Below, one piece after another: positions 58,094 to 64,000 of a stretch of DNA of 64,000 nt. The notes under the pieces were generated by a model. That model had not been told where the DNA came from and ran no database searches. It worked only from the letters and a program-made list of their open reading frames with translations. The position numbers were made by a program, and so were the translations under genes. Positions within the stretch are counted from its first letter, which is position 1, and each line of letters begins with the position of its first letter. The stretch is from Lactarius indigo (Eukaryota > Basidiomycota > Agaricomycetes > Russulales > Russulaceae): assembly GCA_025766275.1 (NCBI GenBank), contig JAFKAC010000094.1:1-64000 (forward strand), written 5' to 3'.

Positions 58094-60128
58094 ATGGACC
58101 GTGACATTGAGCTTCAGCCCACTCATAATATTGAGACTGAACGTATCCGTATGTAGTATACCAAGGTCTAAGAAGGCTCACCCTCACACACGTCTTAGGT
58201 GGTATCCATAACGACTCGTCGGGAAAGCTCTGGTCAATCTATCTTACTGAGGGCGATGAACGTGACCAGGAGATAACCGAGCTCTGGAAGGGAGAAGCAG
58301 ACAGTATCCTACTGTTTGTAAGTGTACTATATCTTGTCCGAGTCACCCATCTAAAACAACCATGAAGACTGGTCTTTTCTCTGGCGTCGTCGCCACCTTC
58401 CTCAGTATAAGTTATAACGACCTGATTCCCAGCTCCGCTGACACAACGAATTTTTACCTCGCAAACATATATCAACTCCAACTTGCCGGCTCTTCCTCTC
58501 CAAACGGTGTAATTCCTGGAGTTGTACTACCATCTTCACCACCCTTATTCACGCCGTCGGCCTCCGCCATCCGGGTCAACGTGATGTGGTTCCTCAGTTT
58601 GATCCTCAGCATCGGCTCTGCGCTCAACGCGACATTATTCCAACAATGGTCTCGACGCTATCTAGAGCTCACGCGGCGCCGTGTCGCACCTCACAAGCGG
58701 GCGCGTACCCGAGCGTACATGTTCAATGGCATCTCGAGTTTCAAGGTGTCACGAGCAGTCAAAACAATGCCCGTGCTCCTCCATTTATCCATATTCCTTT
58801 TCTTCGCTGGTCTTATCGACTTTCTTTGGAACACTGTTATCAGACACTGGATCCTCGGGTTTATTTCGGTGTTCACCTTCGCATATTTGGCGATGACGGT
58901 GTTGCCGAACATTTACCTCGATTGTCCCTATAGCACCCCACTGTCCGAATTTTTGTGGAACTTATCTCATCGCCTTCTTCTGTTCGTTCTTCTGTTCATC
59001 CAATGCTCAGATGAACTATTCCTCGAATGCCTCTTTTCGGGTCGGCGATCGACCTACCCATCAAATCCAAGTCGATGGACCAGATGGAGAGAGACGATGA
59101 AAAACTTGATGAAAACCCGGATTGAAGCCTGTCGAAAATGGCTCAAGTCTGGCCTTCAGAACAGGATCATGACCAACGCTACAGAAGCACCGTCGGCGGC
59201 GGATGAGAAGGCGCTTTCTTGGACGCTTACAGTTCTTGACGACGATAGGGAGTTCGAAGATTTTGTCGCACGCGTTCCTGGGTTTTTTGACTCGACCGCT
59301 GTCAAGAACGCGCCTTCAGTAATGCTTTCCCTCATGAAAGATCAACCTTCCGGGGTAGACGAGGATCCCGTTCTCGGATCCCGCATCCACGACCTCCTCA
59401 ACACATGCGTACCAGGCACCTCGCCCCTCCACGAGCAATCGCGCAAAAACAGACTGCGCATCTGTATGAGAACCCTATGGTATTTCGCAAAAGAATACAA
59501 TCAACCCGGGAGGACGACACTCTTGCCATCCTATGTCCACACCGTCTTCGCGAACCCAGAGATGTCCCACAGGATTCGAACCGAAGAGGACCTTGCTGCG
59601 CGCCTGACAGGACGCTGTTTCAGCTCCCTCGTCGCTAGGAGGCTCGCACAAGACATCTGCCCTCGTCCCAACCAACACATCCCTACCGACCCGGCGAAGC
59701 TATCGTGCCTAGCTGCCATTCTGAGCAAAACAAGCGAGGAGGTGGAGGATTTGTTCAAACAACCGGACGGGATCGGTCTCACGAACATCGTCTCCCTCGT
59801 GTCAGGCGAGACGGACACTTTGGTCGAAGAAACAGTGCCGCTGGAAGTACAGGACATATTCTTAAAGACGCTTAACATTCTCTTCGCTGAGGTTCCACTG
59901 AATGCAGAGCTACCACCAGACCTGACAGCTGTCCTCCGCAAGACGACTCCGATGGGACAGCGATCGCAAGTTCTCGAATTGAGGGTGGACCGACTGAAGC
60001 AGATCGTGGAAGGGCTGTCCATGGTCCATGACGAACTAGAGATAACAAGGTTGGCAATGCCCGAACCCGAGCCCGGGCATGGATCGGCAGTGCTGACCAA
60101 TACTAATGTACTGTATCGTCACAATTGA
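58094..60128 (+). CDS. DUF6535 multi-pass membrane protein, copy 8
   Basis: Exons 58094-58148, 58199-58317, 58368-60128; 644 residues. Loop of the NFYLANIYQLQ..SSPNGVIPGV type (as copy 2), whereas the centre (DQPSGVDEDPVLGSRIHDLL) is as in copy 1. A local insertion of a few residues (RETMKNLMKTRIE) is unique to this copy. The shared EDFVARVPGFF, SCLAAIL and EVQDIFLKTLN segments are intact. The final residues (NTNVLYRHN) are out of frame relative to the sisters, because a small indel near 60105 removes the usual C-terminal 15-20 residues. Probably still functional as the change is terminal. Function unknown. Confidence 0.88.
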
Positions 60129-60589
60129 ACGAGGAACCTGCGTTCAGCATAGCTTGCTCGGTGACAATGTGGGACACATCGTGTTATACAATTCATATGG
60201 TTTCGTCTTCTATTCTGCTTTTGCGCGATTCGGTGCACACATATATAAATGCTCTATGTAACTTAGATGTAGATTATCTATCCAGGAAGTACGCCTTTAC
60301 CTTCGGTCCGTAACACAGGTGGTCAATTCAGACGTCTTGCCTTCCGGCGGACTACAGCTTTTCAGAACGTCGTTTCTATGCGCTCAATTGTTTCATTTCT
60401 TATGCATACCACATCGGCTGTACTTACGGTGTTCTGTCGGGTGGCCCACTTCAGACCATTTTCGAAAGGTGTATGCTTGTTGTGACTTTGGAGTGCTCAT
60501 TCTTCCCAACTGTGGATCCGACACCATATGCCGCCATCACATCCTGGATGGGGTGCAGGACGCATCGGTCAGATGAATGACCTAGATGG
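60129..60589. other. 3' flank of DUF6535 copy 8
   Basis: The first 130 bp match other DUF6535 3' flanks; the rest shows no gene. Confidence 0.45.
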
Positions 60590-60950
60590 GAAACCAATGC
60601 ACGAGATATAATATTCATGCCTTATTAAACGACTCGCGGGGTTGCGATTCAAGTACGGATGCCCCACCAGCACCTGAATCCATTCGAGTACCGAGGCATG
60701 TAATTACCGGCCACCTACACGAGGAGCTGCGTCAGGGTAGAACGTGTCCGTAGTCGGGATTAAGGTCGGATAGGAAGGAGGAGCCTCAATGGGAGTCGTA
60801 GCTGCTAGGCAGCTAGGGCGATGATAACGACCTTGAAAACGTAATGGTATTGACTTAGAGATAAGGCCTATCGATGAGGGTTTACTAGGTCATACTCACG
60901 GTACATTGGGTTAGTCTTCACGTATTGGAACATCGCTGCAGCGGTCATGC
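60590..60950 (-). pseudogene. Bin3/MePCE methyltransferase relic R8 (remnant)
   Basis: Exon 3 stub (60590-60700, containing the CGACTCGCGGGGTTGCG stretch seen in the intact gene), a scrap of exon 2 (60720-60830) and the start region near 60945. Most of the coding sequence is deleted. Confidence 0.65.
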
Positions 60951-62346
60951 CAGTTGGGCGCCAAACAGGAGCCAAACGCCGTGTCGGCTATTTCCGTCTT
61001 CCCAGACAAGAATCCGACCTTCCCTCAAAGTTACTGCACTGTACGTGCCAATGATAGCCGCTGTCACCAATAGGTGCACTTACATTGTGAGTTTGGCTGG
61101 ATGCGCCTCAATGGTCATCCGATAGAATTTCCAGTGTTTCTGACTTCGCACTTCAGTCCCTATCGCTGGAGACGATATTCTGTAATAAGTTCGACATAAA
61201 TCGTGGGTGATATTCGAAAATGGCAATATTTATCAGCAGGTCGAATGAATTTGGTTCATACACTCAAGTGATCGATACTATTTGAGAAGCGAAGTGTGTA
61301 GCGCAAATTTCTATCACCTCTGACGGTGAAGCAATGTGGATGGCACGAGGTGATGTGCAGCGTCTTCCGAGCTGTTCGTATCAACACCCACCCTCCCAGT
61401 GCTCCTATGCCGGCATGTTTCAAGTTATTGCCGAGAATACTTCTCGAGAAAGTCTCGCTCCCGTCACACCCTGTAAAGGTCTTATGGTAACAGCACCTAA
61501 CAGTGACACATTTTAGATATTTTCGTCTTTTATTGCTAGCTTACAGAAAACAGGCAGGACTCGCGGAGGGTTTTTCGGAAATCGGGTCAACACAAACTAT
61601 ACAAGCTACTGGCAGGGCCAAGGGCAGGGCGTCAAAACTTTAGATGACGGTGCTCTAACATATATCACAACGCGGGCCTGGGGATTCCCCCAGCGGGAGA
61701 GAACACGTGCAAGCTGCAACCCAAGGACATAGACTGGCGATCTGCAGCCTGAGGTGGGTACGCCGTATACCGCAACCTTGCAGCAAGCACCTTACTGAAG
61801 AAAAAGACTCAGGCTCTTGCTCAGGCTAACATGTTTACAAGTACTAATACAGATTTCCACTCTGCTACTAGTAGCAGTAGAGTGTTCATTAAACCTACCA
61901 ACATGACAGGTATCTATAATTAAAAAGTCCAGGAAATTCGTATCCAAACACGCTTGCGCATCTCCATGAGACAAATTGTCGCGCGCAGTACTGTAAGGCG
62001 TGTCATTCGGGGTTCGGAGTTCGGAGAATGTCGACAACAAGACGGCGGAGCGGTGATGCACAAGACGAGCAGGGAAAAGCGAGATCGGTCGGAATCGTTG
62101 TTCGTGAAGCCAAAGATGTTTATATGAGAAAGCTACTGCGGTTGAACATAAGAGGTCGAGCTTATGGCTCTGGTAGTTACATGAAAGTCCTTAAGTACTA
62201 CAGAAATCGAGTCATACAGAACTACATCATACGTCTCCGAGTCATACAGAACGTTGAGTCAACATGTTGCGAAAACGTATGGAAAGGTCGAAAAGCAGAA
62301 TGGAACGAAACGAGTCAGAAACGAGTCATTAGGATAACACAAAATC
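60951..62346. other. 1.4 kb spacer without an intact gene
   Basis: 61150-61420 is the repeated spacer block seen upstream of DUF6535 genes, but no DUF6535 gene follows. 61780-62030 resembles the 3' flank of the other small Cys-rich genes. Confidence 0.45.
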
Positions 62347-62682
62347 TTAGCGGCAACAACAGCATCTGAGGCAGGGGGCGGTCCATTTATACAGGCAAGT
62401 CAAAATACAGCCTGACCCATGCTCGTCCTGATCATCCTTGAGGTACTAAGTCAGTTGCACATAGACAAGCAATACACATTGGTTTCATACATCACCTCCC
62501 CCCCTTGCTCCCCCCCGCAGTCGTTCGGCCTTTCCACTTCGGGTTGCATTGTCGTTGGGCCCCACATCCATTTCAGCTCCTGTGCGCGGCTGAATGTTTG
62601 TTATTGTCGGTGTCTGCGACGACTCGTCATGGCGTGTATATGCGGTGAGAGGATATCCAGTGGTGTCAGTGTTAGAAGGCAT
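62347..62682 (-). CDS. small cysteine-rich protein, member 3 (93 aa)
   Basis: Exons 62682-62491 (64 codons) and 62436-62347 (29 codons plus TAA), phase 0, GTATGA donor and CTCAAG acceptor, 54-bp intron. First exon MPSNTDTTGYPLTAYTRHDE.. ending SGKAERLRGG plus a four-residue Gly/Arg expansion. Second exon starts acidic (DDQDEHGSG) and ends with 7 Cys, four of them consecutive, before a final Arg. Leader CCTTGTTCTGAACA before the ATG matches members 1 and 2. Function unknown. Confidence 0.65.
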
Positions 62683-63409
62683 TGTTCAGAACAAGGGAAT
62701 GGTGGTAAGATTGTAAGTGCGGGGGGGCGAGTCGAGGTTGAGCATGTCACTTATGTTGAGCGTTATTAAGTACCGTTACTTCAGTAACGCAGGAGGCTTG
62801 GTGAGTGTGTACATTGGCACATTGGCGATAATGCCCGGAAGATCCGATCTGGAGGCCTGAGCTCTGCGTATGCCATCTTGGGCCCCGTCACCATGAGGAA
62901 TCAATATTAATCAATCCTCGGGAGCCCGGGACAGGACTACCGTAGCTTCGCGCCTAGAGAGTGCTAGTAGAGAAGCAACAACATATGGAGCGGAGCGCTT
63001 GTGCTTGTGCTGGGCTCGAATTTGGATGTCATTTCATAGAGATAGGGCCGTGCCGCGCCTCGAGGGGTTGGGCGCCGTCCCAATTGACATCACATGTCGC
63101 GGGATCTTCCGCGGGATCTGCCTGCCCTTCATCGAGCTTCATCCTCGTGGCGCCTATCTTGCTACTGTAGTGATAGGCGCGGAGCTTTATCACAGATTCG
63201 AGGAAACTGCGCCTCGTACCCCAAAAGGCTGTCACGCTGAAGCAATGCAGATGCAGCGCGATGATTTACAGCATCTTCCAAGGAGCTGTTCGTATCAACT
63301 CCCTCCATACTAGCGCTTCCATGCAATTATTACCGAGAACAGTTCTAATTCAGGTTCAATCACACTTTCACACTTAGAATGAAAGCAACGACGAGGAGGC
63401 AATGCAAGG
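62683..63409. other. spacer upstream of small Cys-rich gene 3
   Basis: 62820-63240 is the decayed repeat also at 47220-47650 (minus strand KIGATRMKLDEGQADPAED.. is open for 69 codons here). 63160-63360 matches part of the DUF6535 spacer block. Unidentified. Confidence 0.4.
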
Positions 63410-63690
63410 TGACGGAAAGAACGGGTGTAGCCCAAGGGCAGTAGCTCGACACGACGGTTGTGAGTACCGTCTCCGAAGGGTTGGAAATTGGGTGCAATCA
63501 CGATAGGGCTCATGGTGTGAATTATCGACAATAACATCCGGAAATTCTCTGGAAATTCAAGTTCAATTAGCAACCAGCAATACGTGGGGCGCTTTCGGTG
63601 CCTCAACCATCTGTGGGTGGGCACGCCGGTTACAACAACGTAAGAGTAAGTACCCGACCTTTCTGAAGAAAAGGCCGTCTAACATGTCAG
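63410..63690 (-). pseudogene. GPI mannosyltransferase relic 4 (exons 1-3 scraps)
   Basis: Minus strand matches the exon 1 end (near 63670), exon 2 (63640-63550) and exon 3 (63540-63420; CCCAAGGGCAGTAGCTCGAC resembles the exon 3 end at 18112-18131). Frameshifted; lies directly before small Cys-rich gene 4, as relic 3 does before gene 2. Confidence 0.7.
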
Positions 63691-63833
63691 TGAGTACTGA
63701 TGTCGACTTCCACTCTGCCAGCAATACAATGTTTATGATATCCACGTTTCACAACTACCGAGATGACTGATATCGATAAATGAAAATTCCCGGGACTTGT
63801 GTCCAAATATACCATTGCATCTCGAACGTGTTC

Positions 63834-64000
63834 TTAGTTGCAACACTTCTCGCAAAGGCCACAGCAGCCGCAACATGTGCAGGCTCCTAAGCATAAGCAC
63901 TGGTACAACCCCCAGGGTCAGCTGTACATAGCATAGACAGGCGATACACATTGGGATCATACCGGACATCCTCCCCGTAGTCGTTCAGCCTTTCCACTTC
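63834..64000 (-). CDS. small cysteine-rich protein, member 4 (5' end off window)
   Basis: The second exon 63899-63834 (21 codons plus TAA) has 10 Cys in 21 residues (CLCLGACTCCGCC..). The first exon is visible only from 64000 to 63963 and reads SGKAERLRGGCP, joined in phase 0 over a 63-bp intron (GTATGA donor, TACCAG acceptor). Same architecture as members 1-3. Confidence 0.62.

Noticed and set aside
22745..60128. Opposite-strand and shifted frames of 60-190 codons inside the DUF6535 genes
   Set aside because: They recur at the same places in each copy as shadows of the conserved coding strand.
1..64000. CRISPR arrays, bacterial operons, riboswitches, rRNA or tRNA genes
   Set aside because: None seen. 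Repeat spacing and sequence fit satellites and duplicons, and the gene structure is fungal.

Overview
The window looks like nuclear DNA of an agaricomycete basidiomycete. The genes are split by many very short introns (about 45-60 bp, GTRNGT donors). The most numerous gene family is the fungal DUF6535 membrane-protein family, which is expanded in Agaricomycetes. No bacterial-style operons, rRNA, tRNA or CRISPR were seen. The general impression is a fast-evolving, duplication-rich (subtelomere-like) block around a few ordinary housekeeping genes. All gene models are my own hand splicing of the sequence and have no transcript support.

Left third (1-16.1 kb): four paralogues (A-D, all minus strand) of an HSL-type alpha/beta hydrolase share the same three phase-1 introns. 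A runs off the left edge, B is broken by one missing base at its nucleophile elbow, and C and D are intact. A 6.57 kb hAT DNA transposon (3531-10100) sits between B and C. It has 22-bp perfect terminal inverted repeats, a 14-exon transposase with a single in-frame stop, and long simple-repeat arrays.

Middle (16.8-21.8 kb): three intact single-copy-looking genes. They are a GPI10/PIG-B-type GPI mannosyltransferase (minus), a HAD phosphatase of the GPP/DOG type (plus) and a Bin3/MePCE-type RNA methylphosphate-capping methyltransferase (minus).

Right two thirds (22-64 kb): eight plus-strand DUF6535 genes (six with open frames, two broken). Most are paired with a decayed minus-strand copy of the Bin3 methyltransferase and a conserved promoter block, so the duplicated unit appears to be methyltransferase - spacer - DUF6535. 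Decayed pieces of the GPI mannosyltransferase are scattered at four places. From 46.8 kb to the right edge there are four members of an unrecognised two-exon gene family. They encode tiny proteins with a constant first exon ending in GKAERLRGG and a hypervariable cysteine-rich second exon. This family and the mosaic DUF6535 array are the most unusual content. Smaller elements include a 287-bp TA-flanked inverted-repeat element and a 960-bp retroposon with 16-bp target duplications.
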